DNA of 45,119 nt from Desulfobacteraceae bacterium. GTDB lineage: Bacteria > Desulfobacterota > DSM-4660 > Desulfatiglandales > Desulfatiglandaceae. The notes under the pieces are model-generated. The model saw only the letters and a program-made list of their open reading frames with translations. It did no database searches and had not been told where the DNA came from. This document shows positions 1-7,673 of the stretch, one piece after another. A program made the translations under genes and the position numbers. Where the stretch lies: the NCBI GenBank assembly GCA_016844935.1, contig JAERTK010000159.1, positions 1 through 45,119 of the forward strand, in the 5' to 3' direction. How positions within the stretch are numbered: position 1 is the first letter of the stretch; each line of letters opens with the position of its first letter.

Positions 1-55
1 GGCTCCTTTCATTAATTTCCAACGCCGTTATAGTAAGATATCCTGATTTTTTTGT

Positions 56-604
56 CTATAGCCTTTTTGCGAAAAGAAAAAATTTGATGCCGTCAGAAAC
101 CGTTGATTTACCGGCATGTTTGATTTCGTGCTTCAGAGCTGTTTTGCTCACGTAATCCAGCTCAAATTGAACTACCTTGATGTGATTATTTTCAATTTCC
201 AGGAAGCGTTCAAACAGGGGCCGGGCTTTGGCCGGCAGCTCATTTACCATCTTTTGATAAAATTCACTCGTTTCAATTTCCACTTCTAACGCCCTGCTCA
301 GCATTGACTGTTTGATGCCCAGGAAGTCTTTTGCGGTCAATGATTCGACCTTACCAGTTTCCTGATCAATGGTTTTTCGATCTGGAATGGCGGATTCCAG
401 TTTCCCCGGTTCGATAGCACCGGTTTTTTGAAACTGCACAAGTTTGTGTTCCAGATAATCAATATGGTGTTGTTCATCCTTGGCGAGTGTTTCAAAAATT
501 CTTTTGCCCGCCTCCCCATCAACTGCCGCCACCGCTTCCAGGTAAATGTCACGGATCCTGATTTCATATTCGATAGCCGTTTTCATCGCTTGTTCGATGG
601 TCAT
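56..604 (-). CDS. Ferritin-like di-iron protein (rubrerythrin-related, no rubredoxin domain)
   Basis: A 182-residue cytoplasmic four-helix-bundle protein. Two pseudo-symmetric halves each carry a helix with Glu (E12/E14 and E109/E111) followed by an ExxH motif (E44-H47 and E138-H141), the ligand pattern of ferritin-like/rubrerythrin di-iron sites. No CxxC rubredoxin domain is present, so electrons would have to come from a partner. Families of this kind handle peroxide or iron in anaerobes; the exact substrate cannot be read from sequence. The ATG at 604 is preceded by a purine-rich GGGGGAT. It is divergent from the radical SAM gene to its right, with about 140 bp of shared upstream DNA. There is no sign of damage. 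The di-iron family assignment is firm; the precise role is open. Confidence 0.75.
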   Translation of the reverse strand: MTIEQAMKTAIEYEIRIRDIYLEAVAAVDGEAGKRIFETLAKDEQHHIDYLEHKLVQFQKTGAIEPGKLESAIPDRKTIDQETGKVESLTAKDFLGIKQSMLSRALEVEIETSEFYQKMVNELPAKARPLFERFLEIENNHIKVVQFELDYVSKTALKHEIKHAGKSTVSDGIKFFLFAKRL

Positions 605-744
605 CTTATCCCCCCATCTGATGCTGTTTTTTTCCTGTTGGGTTGCGGGCGTAGCTCGCCTTAGAAAAGCACTTGATCAAATCTATACTCATCTCATATT
701 ATGTCCACAGCCATTCCAAGTCAATCCATAGAGAAGAGATCCTC

Positions 745-1674
745 TTGAAACGGTACCGGGATTTTAACACATACCTCAGGGAACAGTTCGGCGAAAGGGT
801 GCAACGCATCTCATTGGATGCCGGACTCGGATGCCCCAATCGTGACGGAACCGTTTCCAGGGGAGGGTGCATTTTCTGTGATGGCAGAGGGTCCGGCACA
901 GGCGCTTTTTCAGAGGATCAGGAATCCATCGCCCAACAAATCTCAAGGGCCAAAGGGTTCATTCAAAAACGCTACAAAGCCCGAAAATTCATCGCCTATT
1001 TTCAATCCTTCACCAATACCTACGGGCCCGTTGCCCATTTGAAAGGGCTCTACGACGACGCGTTAAGGCACCCGGACATGGTCGGTCTTTCGGTGGGGAC
1101 CCGGCCCGACTGCATCAATGAAGAAATCCTTGAAATGATCAGTTTCTACCGGAAAGATCACCTGGTCTGGATGGAATACGGTCTTCAGTCGGGCCACGAT
1201 AAAACCCTTCAAATTATCAACCGGGGGCATTCCGTTGAATGTTTTGAACGGGCGGTTCGCCTGACCCATGATTTCGGTTTGAACGTCTGCGCCCATGTGA
1301 TTCTGGGGCTTCCCGGTGAAAATCGCCGGATGATGCTGGAAACGGCGAAATTTATTGCGGCTCTGCCCGTTCAGGGAGTTAAAATCCATCTCCTTTACGT
1401 GATTCGCAGAACACCGCTGGCCCAACTTTACGAAAAAGGGACGTTCCGTTGTCTGGAAAGAGATGAATACGCCAACCTGGTGGTAGACTTCCTGGAGCTA
1501 CTGCCCCCAGAGATGGTTATTCAACGGCTGACGGGTGATCCCGGAAAATCCGACCTTTTGGCACCGGGCTGGGCACTTCAAAAAATGGAAAACCTTAAAA
1601 CCATTCAAGACACGCTGGAAAGGAGGGAAACATGGCAGGGACGTCTTTACAAAAAATCTACTGCTGGCGCATAA
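745..1674 (+). CDS. YhcC-type radical SAM protein (TIGR01212 family)
   Basis: Likely radical S-adenosylmethionine enzyme of the YhcC family, whose substrate is unknown. I prefer a TTG start at 745, 7 nt after GAGAAGAG; an upstream ATG at 673 in frame would add 24 residues that do not look like the family. With the TTG start the protein is 309 residues. The iron-sulfur cysteines are C30, C42 and C45; the long first gap within CPNRDG...GGCIFC is characteristic of this family rather than the usual CxxxCxxC. The coding sequence overlaps the start of the alkyltransferase gene by 43 bp, so the two are probably translated together. A functional link to DNA repair is possible but not shown by the sequence. 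Confidence 0.85.
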   Translation: MKRYRDFNTYLREQFGERVQRISLDAGLGCPNRDGTVSRGGCIFCDGRGSGTGAFSEDQESIAQQISRAKGFIQKRYKARKFIAYFQSFTNTYGPVAHLKGLYDDALRHPDMVGLSVGTRPDCINEEILEMISFYRKDHLVWMEYGLQSGHDKTLQIINRGHSVECFERAVRLTHDFGLNVCAHVILGLPGENRRMMLETAKFIAALPVQGVKIHLLYVIRRTPLAQLYEKGTFRCLERDEYANLVVDFLELLPPEMVIQRLTGDPGKSDLLAPGWALQKMENLKTIQDTLERRETWQGRLYKKSTAGA

Positions 1675-2180
1675 AACTAGATCGCCTTTATGTTTATATG
1701 GCTTCCACGGAAAAAGGGGCGCTTCGCATGGGGATGGGCTTCAATTCAGAACCCGATACAAGGGCCTTTTTCAAGGAACTTTACCCGAATTCGGAATTAC
1801 TGGAAAACCATGATGCCAACCGGCCCCTTCAGAAGGCGGTTGAAGCCGCCTTTTTCAATGAAGAAACGAAAGATGAGCTGGATCTGGATATGGATTGCAC
1901 CGCCTTTCAGTGGTCCGCACTGAAAACCATCGCCAAAATCCCTTTCGGAGAAACCAGGACCTACGGCCAGGTGGCGGCCATGGCGGGAAATCCCAAAGGG
2001 GCCCGGGCCGTGGGTCAAGCCATGGGCAGAAATCCCCTGCCCCTGATCTTTCCATGACACCGCGTTCTTGCCGCCGGGGGGCTCGGCGGGTTTGGCAGCG
2101 GGCTGGACGTTAAACGGTATCTGCTGGCACATGAAGGAAGAAACACAAGGATCGAGCCATCAAAGAATGTCCGGGGGTAA
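1632..2180 (+). CDS. ogt: Methylated-DNA-[protein] alkyltransferase with selenocysteine at the catalytic position
   Basis: DNA-repair protein that transfers an alkyl group from O6-alkylguanine to its own active-site residue. The catalytic motif PCHRV is encoded here as P-TGA-H-R-V, the TGA lying at 2055-2057 (residue 142). The frame continues without interruption for 40 more codons to TAA at 2178-2180, and the downstream part has the family's conserved tail (HRVLAAGGLGGFGSGL, then K and LLAHEG). Upstream the family motif around FQWSALKTIAKIPFGETRTYG is intact. Total length 182 residues, normal for the family. A hairpin with a G-rich loop begins 14 nt after the TGA. Start ATG 1632 has AAGGAGGG upstream. 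The simplest reading is co-translational selenocysteine insertion; the alternative is a single nonsense mutation that happens to hit the catalytic codon. Confidence 0.85.
2071..2089 (+). promoter_or_regulatory. Candidate bacterial SECIS hairpin
   Basis: A stem CCGCC (2071-2075) pairs perfectly with GGCGG (2085-2089) around a nine-base loop that starts GG and contains U. The loop begins 18 nt after the TGA of the alkyltransferase gene, inside the spacing expected for bacterial selenocysteine insertion elements. The outer stem can be extended only with bulges. Inferred from pairing by eye, no folding energy computed. Confidence 0.5.
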
Positions 2181-2234
2181 GGGGATGATAGAAGTATGAT
2201 GACCAGAAAGAAGTAAGAACGGGAGAAAAGCGCT

Positions 2235-3176
2235 TTAAGAAATGGCTTCCAAAACGCTTTCCAGGCCTTTGGGGTCCTGGACCGTGAATACATTTACGGT
2301 ATCGTCAGGAGAAGCGATCTTTTTGAGTAACCCGGCCAACACCTTCTTGGGGCCCACCTCAACGAAAGTATCGACACCGTCATCCAGCATTTTTCGCATG
2401 GTATCATACCACCTGACCGGGCTCACCAGCTGATTGGCTATGATATCCTTGATCCGCTCGGGATCCGTTTCACATTGGGCCGTGGCATTAAACATCATAT
2501 CCGACCGGGGGGGCGAAAAGGGGATATCCTTCATGAACGCCCTGAATTCATCCACGCCACCCTGCATGAGTCCCGAATGCCAGGCGCCGCTGACCTTCAG
2601 GGGGATGGCCTTTGCTTTTTTCTCTTTGGCCAGCCGAACGGCCCGGGCCACCGGATCCTTTTGACCCGTGATGACAATCTGCTGGGCAGTGTTGTGGTTC
2701 GCCACATCGAGGATTCCGCCATTCTTTGCTTCCGCCACAATTTCCTGGACCCCTTCCATATCAAGACCGATCACCGCTGCCATACTGCCGGGGTTGGCCA
2801 GAGCTTCCCGATGCATCAACATAGCCCTTTTATGCACCACCCTGAGGGCATCGCTTTCGTTGACAACGCCCGCTGAAACCATTGAGGCGCATTCTCCCAC
2901 ACTGTGGCCCGCTGAAACACTTGGTTTCACACCCGACTCGTTCAGTACGGACAGGCAGGCAAGGCTGACCGCAGTAACAGCCGGCTGACAGTTTTCCGTA
3001 AGAGTCAATTCCGACATGGGACCTTCAAAGGAAAGGGAGGTGATGGATTTCCCACAGATCTGGTCCGTTTCCCTGAAGATATGCTCGACCCCGGGGAATT
3101 GCTCCACCAGATCCTGCCCCATGCCCACAAACTGCGAACCCTGCCCCGGAAATAGAAACGCTATGTTACGGCCCAT
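2235..3176 (-). CDS. fabD: Malonyl-CoA:ACP transacylase
   Basis: Transfers malonyl from CoA to acyl carrier protein for fatty-acid synthesis in the cytoplasm. The protein is 313 residues, the usual length. It has the N-terminal FPGQGSQ motif (9-15), the nucleophile elbow GHSVGE with Ser92 (90-95), and the second catalytic His in GAWHSG (H200). Other fab genes are not adjacent. It is the last gene of a minus-strand run. The Shine-Dalgarno AGGAG lies at 3183-3187, directly against the end of a MITE-like insertion at 3188-3330, so its native upstream region has been displaced. It ends convergently 54 bp from the alkyltransferase stop. Confidence 0.95.
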   Translation of the reverse strand: MGRNIAFLFPGQGSQFVGMGQDLVEQFPGVEHIFRETDQICGKSITSLSFEGPMSELTLTENCQPAVTAVSLACLSVLNESGVKPSVSAGHSVGECASMVSAGVVNESDALRVVHKRAMLMHREALANPGSMAAVIGLDMEGVQEIVAEAKNGGILDVANHNTAQQIVITGQKDPVARAVRLAKEKKAKAIPLKVSGAWHSGLMQGGVDEFRAFMKDIPFSPPRSDMMFNATAQCETDPERIKDIIANQLVSPVRWYDTMRKMLDDGVDTFVEVGPKKVLAGLLKKIASPDDTVNVFTVQDPKGLESVLEAIS

Positions 3177-3187
3177 GAAAAACTCCT

Positions 3188-3330
3188 GAGCCAGTTTCGA
3201 AACGCCCCCTTTTGCCCGATCTCTGCGTCAGGCTCAAATTTTAATCCTCGAAATATTCAATATATTCCTGTGGTTAAAATTTTCGCCTTCCTTAATCTCG
3301 AACAAAATTGAACATTTTTAAAACTGGTCC
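3188..3330. mobile_element. MITE-like element, copy 1
   Basis: A 143-bp noncoding sequence nearly identical (about five substitutions and one indel over 130 aligned bases) to that at 3958-4099. Its ends are imperfect terminal inverted repeats (GAGCCAGTTT at the left; the right end read in reverse is GGACCAGTTT). It is flanked by the direct repeat TCCT at 3184-3187 and 3331-3334, a 4-bp target duplication. The target lay in the fabD Shine-Dalgarno sequence, and the duplication left a usable AGGAG behind. No transposase is present, so mobilisation would need one in trans. Confidence 0.8.
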
Positions 3331-3382
3331 TCCTGTCAAAACAATTAAAAGCCGGTGTTTTTATTCCACCTTGAATGGTCTT

Positions 3383-3940
3383 TCAATGGTGGGCTTCACT
3401 CTTGGGGTCTCCTACCTTTTTCCTGAACATCTCATCCTTCGCCACCTGGTAGGCGGGGGAGCCCGGCACCAGTTTCTGGTTCCGCGCCAATTGTGCCTCA
3501 ATCTCCCGTTCCATTTCATCGAACTGGATACTGCTCTGGCTGATCACCTTGTTGATCACGTGGTATACTTCCTCATCGGTCCCATAGATTTCAATGACCG
3601 ACGGATCATTGATGAGCACTTCCATCAGATACTGTGTCATGTAAAGAGAATAGGGGTTCGGACGGGAAACCAACTTGCGGATGGGTGAAATGAAATATGT
3701 GAAATCAAACTCCGGGCTGTTCGCCGCTGTTTTTACGCCCTTCATCAGAGCGCTCGAAACGGCCGCGACATTGTCTGTTTCTATGATCTTTTCCTGCAAC
3801 AGCACCTGCATCAGTTTTCCGTGGATTTCATCCAGTTTGTACCTGAAAAACCTTCCCTGCTGATAAGCAAGCTGTTTTTCCTGGCGCTCCAGCCTTTTTA
3901 CCAATTTTTCGTGAACCCTGCCACTATCCCTGGTATGCAT
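3383..3940 (-). CDS. Conserved-looking hypothetical protein, 185 residues
   Basis: I do not recognise the family. The protein is soluble and mostly helical by eye, rich in charged residues, with a possible coiled-coil start (residues 8-35, many Lys/Glu/Gln) and a motif-like centre around FDFTYFISPIRKLVSRPNPYSLYMTQ. There is no signal peptide, membrane segment or metal motif. The start ATG at 3940 has AAGG six bases upstream. It sits between fmdB and fabD on the same strand and is flanked on both sides by copies of a MITE-like element in the same orientation. The same strand and modest gaps suggest cotranscription with its neighbours before the insertions. Confidence 0.65.
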   Translation of the reverse strand: MHTRDSGRVHEKLVKRLERQEKQLAYQQGRFFRYKLDEIHGKLMQVLLQEKIIETDNVAAVSSALMKGVKTAANSPEFDFTYFISPIRKLVSRPNPYSLYMTQYLMEVLINDPSVIEIYGTDEEVYHVINKVISQSSIQFDEMEREIEAQLARNQKLVPGSPAYQVAKDEMFRKKVGDPKSEAHH

Positions 3941-3957
3941 AAGAAACCTTCACGTTG

Positions 3958-4099
3958 GAGCCAGTTTCAAAACACCCCCTTTTGCCCGATCTCTGCGTCA
4001 GGCTCAAATTCTAATCCTCGAAATATTCAATATATTCCTGTGGTTAAAATTTTCGCCTTCCTTGATCTCGAACAAAATTGAACATTTTGAAACTGGCTC
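3958..4099. mobile_element. MITE-like element, copy 2
   Basis: A 142-bp noncoding element with perfect 15-bp terminal inverted repeats (GAGCCAGTTTCAAAA at the left, its reverse complement at 4085-4099). The direct repeat GTTG flanks it at 3954-3957 and 4100-4103. It is a copy of the element at 3188-3330 in the same orientation. Because the two copies carry different target duplications, they inserted independently rather than by segmental duplication. Confidence 0.85.
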
Positions 4100-4106
4100 G
4101 TTGAGA

Positions 4107-4424
4107 TTAATTTTTGCCTTTGGAAACGGCCGGCGCATCCTTTTTTGCCGTCTTTTCCGTGGCGGTTTTTGCCTCGACTTTTTTCTTCGGCGTATCGCTA
4201 TCGGAAGATGTCTTCTCTTTTTTCTCCGCCTGGCTGTTTTTATCTTTAGAGGCGTAGTCGGTTACATACCACCCGGTCCCTTTCAGGTGAAAAGTACTTT
4301 GACTGATGAGCTTCTTCATCTGGGAATGACATTGACCGCATTCAATAATCGGGGGGTCCGTTATTTTCTGCAGGGCTTCCACGTGGTGCCCGCATTGATC
4401 ACATTCATATTCATAAATCGGCAT
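4107..4424 (-). CDS. FmdB-family zinc ribbon protein
   Basis: Small (105-residue) protein with the FmdB/CxxC_CXXC_SSSS zinc ribbon: C8, C11, C29 and C32 at the N terminus, beginning [12 protein letters not shown] as in the family. After about residue 60 comes a low-complexity Lys/Glu/Ser/Thr-rich tail. Members were first named as putative regulators near formamidase or methylamide genes, but the function is unproven and they are widespread in anaerobes. Start ATG 4424 has AAGGAGGTG upstream. It lies 24 bp after the HExxH gene, so the two are probably one operon. Confidence 0.85.
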   Translation of the reverse strand: MPIYEYECDQCGHHVEALQKITDPPIIECGQCHSQMKKLISQSTFHLKGTGWYVTDYASKDKNSQAEKKEKTSSDSDTPKKKVEAKTATEKTAKKDAPAVSKGKN

Positions 4425-4448
4425 TCTGAAACACCTCCTTCTTCACAT

Positions 4449-4970
4449 TCAAGAAACAATCTCGCACATTCTGTGGTCCCGGTAGGAATCAAGGACGTAG
4501 CCTAAATTCGGCAGAGAAAAATCCTTTAAAATTTCAAAGGTGGTCTTGTGAACGATCTCTTCCTCTCTGAACCGATTTTTTTCACATACATCAAACCGTT
4601 GATAAAAATTGCAGAACCTTACGATATGGACCAATTCATGGGTGAAAACATAAATAAGGAGCGGCAAAAGTGCCAGATATCGGTCCCGTTTAAGAACCTC
4701 CAGGATTGAATGGTCCTGCAGGCAGATGAAATAGAAATCTCTGCATTTTGTTCTCGGGCCAAAATCGTCCACCATCCGCAGACCTTTGAACAAAACCGCC
4801 AGCGCGGAAGTGCTCATCGGTTCCGTTTCAAGAGAAGATCGGGTCTTAACATCATAGCGGTGCCGCTTCCATTGCCCCAAAGAGAATTTATAGAAATTTC
4901 CCGTTGCGTCTTCCGCAATTTCCAGAGCATCGCTCACAACCGTAAGGTCATTTTTTTTGAAAGAGGCCAT
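4449..4970 (-). CDS. Putative zinc metallopeptidase-like protein (HELVH motif)
   Basis: Function unknown. With an ATG start at 4970 it is 173 residues and carries an HExxH motif, FTHELVHIVRF (H111-H115), followed 22 residues later by acidic residues in REEEIVH that could supply a third ligand. This pattern fits gluzincin-like zinc sites, but a catalytic role is not established. There is no signal peptide. The start is uncertain: the open frame runs back into the tRNA gene, which rules out its first ATG; a GTG at 5006 is the other option and neither has a clear ribosome site. It precedes fmdB by 24 bp and follows tRNA-Met by about 87 bp. Confidence 0.6.
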   Translation of the reverse strand: MASFKKNDLTVVSDALEIAEDATGNFYKFSLGQWKRHRYDVKTRSSLETEPMSTSALAVLFKGLRMVDDFGPRTKCRDFYFICLQDHSILEVLKRDRYLALLPLLIYVFTHELVHIVRFCNFYQRFDVCEKNRFREEEIVHKTTFEILKDFSLPNLGYVLDSYRDHRMCEIVS

Positions 4971-5057
4971 ATACTTAACCAGGGGTTCGTATTGGCGTAT
5001 TAACACGAAAAAAATAAGATCGGACGGGAAAATGTCAATGCCGGGCTGGTTTTTTAC

Positions 5058-5134
5058 TGGTGGCGGTGACTGGATTTGAACCAGTGACTCTGCGGATATG
5101 AGCCGCATGCTCTGACCACCTGAGCTACACCGCC
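5058..5134 (-). tRNA. tRNA-Met (CAT), CCA encoded
   Basis: Complete cloverleaf on the minus strand: acceptor GGCGGTG pairs with CACCGCC over 7 bp, D stem GCTC/GAGC, anticodon stem TGCGG/CCGCA with loop CTCATAT (anticodon CAT), and T stem ACTGG/CCAGT with loop TTCAAAT. The 3' CCA is encoded (5058-5060). The G1-C72 pair argues against an initiator tRNA. An Ile2 tRNA with modified CAT is the alternative, but the overall sequence looks like elongator Met. Confidence 0.93.
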
Positions 5135-5219
5135 GATGGCAAACTGGGCTTTAAATTTATGCAATTTTTCCTTTTTGTCAACCAAATAATGCCCTGATGG
5201 AAAAATCATCTCACCTAAA

Positions 5220-6770
5220 TCATCGAAATAATTTTTGAACTTTAGATTTTAGCACTTTTCCCATGGCGTTACGAGGTAGTGCCTCAACAAAGATGACTTC
5301 TTTGGGGCATTTCCAATTGAGCAGATACGTCTTGCAGTGGGCAAGAATCTTTTCCGGGCTTACCACGACATTCGGTTTTGTGACGATGGCGGCGACTAAC
5401 TTCTCACCCCATTGTTTATCAGGAATACCCACTACCGAGCTGTCAACGACGTCGTCAAGGGCGTTTATGGTCAATTCAACTTCTTTTGGAGATATATTCT
5501 CTCCCCCTGAGATGATGATGTCCTTGATGCGGTCCGTGAGAAAGTAATACCCTTCTTCATCAACCCGCCCCAAATCGCCGGTTCTAAACCAGCCTTCTTG
5601 AAAGGTTTCGGCGGTGGCGGCCGGCTTTTTCCAATAGCCCAATGTAATCCCCGGACCTTTAAGCCAAATCTCCCCCGTTTGCCTGGCGGCTGTCGGCTCA
5701 AAAGTTGACGGATCTTTGATGAGAACCGCCAGACCCGGCAGAGGCAGTCCGATGGACCCCGGTTTGCGTTTTCCGTGAAGGGGATTTGAAAAATTCATTC
5801 CGGTTTCGGTCATGCCTTCTCGTTCCACCGGTTCTTTCCCGAAAATCTTTTTAATTCGCCAAAAATCGTTGGGCTGGAGAGGGGCCGAGCCGCTGGCCCA
5901 CAACCGCATGTGATCGAAATCGATTGCCTGATCGCCTATGGTATCCATTAATTTGACGTACATGGCCGGGACTCCCATGAAAAGGGTACATGCCTTGCCG
6001 CTTTTCTTTTCGGACAATATGTCAATGACACTGGCAGGATTAAACCGATCCATTAGGATGATCTGCGAACCGGCGAGTAGGGCCGTGTGGAGCGCGAAAG
6101 AAAGTCCGTGGGTATGATAGAGGGGCAGGGCATGGCAAAGGAGGTCTTCGCGGGTGATTTCCCAAACGGTTATTACGGTCCTCGCATCGTGGAGTAGGTT
6201 CTTTTGGGACATGACCACCCCTTTGGGTTTTCCGGTAGTGCCGGAAGTATAAATGATGCCCCCTCCATCCTCCGGATCTACCCGTACTTGGGGTGACAAT
6301 TCAGCCGCGTTTTTGAAGAAATCGACCTCTGGATAGGGTTTATGGGTATCGATTAACAGTGTCTCCATATCCACCCTCAGGTTTTTGAGCCGGGATTCAT
6401 GATAGATCTCGGCAATAATCAGCCTCGGATCGGCATCTTCTACCAAATATGATAATTCAGCGGCCTTGAAGTCCGGATTCAAGGGGACCGTGTAAGCACC
6501 GATCTTTTGGAGGGCAATATGTGCGACCACGGTAAAAAGCGACTTTTCAACCAGCAGAATGACCCGGTCACAATTTCCGATGCCCATGCTCAGAAAAGTG
6601 TTGGCCAGTTGGTTGGTATCTTTTTCCAAAACGGCCCCGGATAAAGCCGTTTCAGGCGCCCCATTGCGTGCAAAAACAATCGCCTGATCATCTTTGTGTT
6701 TTTTGAAGGCCTCAGCGAAAGCTTGACCCAGTGTATTTTCCATAGGAGGCATCACCATATTCGTCGTCAT
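5220..6770 (-). CDS. AMP-forming acyl-CoA synthetase (fatty-acid-CoA ligase family)
   Basis: Activates a carboxylic acid to its CoA thioester through an acyl-adenylate. At 516 residues it is full length. It has the P-loop-like YTSGTTGKPKG (174-184), GMTETG in the acyl-adenylate motif, FRTGDLG, the hinge motif TDRIKDIIISGGENISP, and the C-terminal catalytic lysine region RNAMGKVLK. It resembles medium/long-chain or malonyl-type ligases; the substrate cannot be fixed. The start at 6770 follows AAGGGTG. The gene is divergent from the hypothetical gene at 6935 and is near etfBA and a FadR-type regulator, which suggests fatty-acid catabolism. Confidence 0.9.
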   Translation of the reverse strand: MTTNMVMPPMENTLGQAFAEAFKKHKDDQAIVFARNGAPETALSGAVLEKDTNQLANTFLSMGIGNCDRVILLVEKSLFTVVAHIALQKIGAYTVPLNPDFKAAELSYLVEDADPRLIIAEIYHESRLKNLRVDMETLLIDTHKPYPEVDFFKNAAELSPQVRVDPEDGGGIIYTSGTTGKPKGVVMSQKNLLHDARTVITVWEITREDLLCHALPLYHTHGLSFALHTALLAGSQIILMDRFNPASVIDILSEKKSGKACTLFMGVPAMYVKLMDTIGDQAIDFDHMRLWASGSAPLQPNDFWRIKKIFGKEPVEREGMTETGMNFSNPLHGKRKPGSIGLPLPGLAVLIKDPSTFEPTAARQTGEIWLKGPGITLGYWKKPAATAETFQEGWFRTGDLGRVDEEGYYFLTDRIKDIIISGGENISPKEVELTINALDDVVDSSVVGIPDKQWGEKLVAAIVTKPNVVVSPEKILAHCKTYLLNWKCPKEVIFVEALPRNAMGKVLKSKVQKLFR

Positions 6771-6934
6771 TTAACACCCTTTTTTCAGGGTCGACTATAG
6801 GGAAACTCAAATTGCGGGTCAAGCTCCGATTCAATATCCCATTCTTTACTTGTTCCGTAGCAGCCGGATGGGATAATATCAAAAAGACAATAATTCAAAA
6901 ATACCCTGAACAACCTCATATTAAGGAGGCAACA

Positions 6935-7606
6935 ATGCCAAATTCCAAAGAAACGCCACTCTCTGGAACCGTCACCGCCAGGAATTGCCCCACGTGCGGC
7001 CACCATGAAATCGGCCTGGTCTCTGAAGGTGGTGTTTTTCATCCCCTCAGGACGGGAACCAGGGTTCTCGTAATGGGTGAGACGGAACCCGCACAGTCCC
7101 TGTCATCCGGCATGGAGCCGTCAGCCGCAGGCAGAATCCGAGAGGAACCGGCACACACCCTGGAAGGGCGTTACTGGGTCCCTGAGCCGCTCAAGGGGGA
7201 TCAACGCATGCGGCTCAAATACGGCGTGGTCATTCAAGGGGAAATGGGATCGGGACCCATCACCGAACATATCTACGAATCTGCTTATATGCAGAAATTG
7301 AGCTATTTGCTGGAAAAAGAGGTACACATCCCCATTGCCGCCATTCTCGATCGCTTTTTCGTGGCCCCGCATCTGGCTTCCGGCGAAAGCCGGGACATTG
7401 TCAACAACATGTTCCAGGAACTGGAAGAAATCAGCCAGCCCGTTGCGAATGTGAAACAATGGCTTAAGGCGCCGGATGAAAAAACGCTAAGGTTACTGGT
7501 TCAGCCAGGGGCTGTGGAAAAACTGGAAAGTTCCCCCATCAGCAAGGAAGAGGCCCTGGAAGAAATAAGAGGTATGGAATTGGAAGACTTTCTGACACTG
7601 CTATAG
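6935..7606 (+). CDS. Hypothetical protein with N-terminal zinc-knuckle motif
   Basis: Unrecognised 223-residue soluble protein. Start ATG 6935 is fixed by a very strong ribosome site (AAGGAGG at 6923-6929); an upstream in-frame ATG at 6812 has none. Near the N terminus is CPTCGHHE, a half zinc finger with neighbouring His residues; no second CxxC follows. The middle is globular and the C terminus is acidic and helical (ISKEEALEEIRGMELEDFL). No membrane segment. It is monocistronic, convergent with etfBA, with a shared hairpin in the gap. No function can be proposed. Confidence 0.7.
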   Translation: MPNSKETPLSGTVTARNCPTCGHHEIGLVSEGGVFHPLRTGTRVLVMGETEPAQSLSSGMEPSAAGRIREEPAHTLEGRYWVPEPLKGDQRMRLKYGVVIQGEMGSGPITEHIYESAYMQKLSYLLEKEVHIPIAAILDRFFVAPHLASGESRDIVNNMFQELEEISQPVANVKQWLKAPDEKTLRLLVQPGAVEKLESSPISKEEALEEIRGMELEDFLTLL

Positions 7607-7613
7607 CCCTCTC

Positions 7614-7652
7614 AAAAAAAGAGCGCCGCGGATCAACAGACCCGAAGCGCTC
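7614..7652 (-). terminator. Rho-independent terminator of etfBA
   Basis: On the minus strand, GAGCGC and GCGCTC (7647-7652 and 7621-7626) form a stem with a partly paired interior, followed by seven Ts (7614-7620). It lies just after the etfA stop and points left. Confidence 0.8.
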
Positions 7653-7673
7653 ATTCAAGCTGAACTTTTAATA

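Noticed and set aside
1632..2057. The alkyltransferase as a truncated pseudogene or frameshift
   Set aside because: The frame is unchanged on both sides of the TGA, the downstream codons encode the conserved end of the family, and the stop falls exactly on the catalytic residue. Random decay would rarely do this; a pseudogene remains the alternative but is less likely.
3188..4099. The two 142-143-bp repeats as a CRISPR array or duplicated gene fragment
   Set aside because: Only two copies, far too long for CRISPR repeats, with terminal inverted repeats and target duplications; no coding potential.
4449..5108. Longer form of the HExxH protein starting at 5108
   Set aside because: Its first 17 codons lie inside the tRNA-Met gene, so the start must be further downstream.
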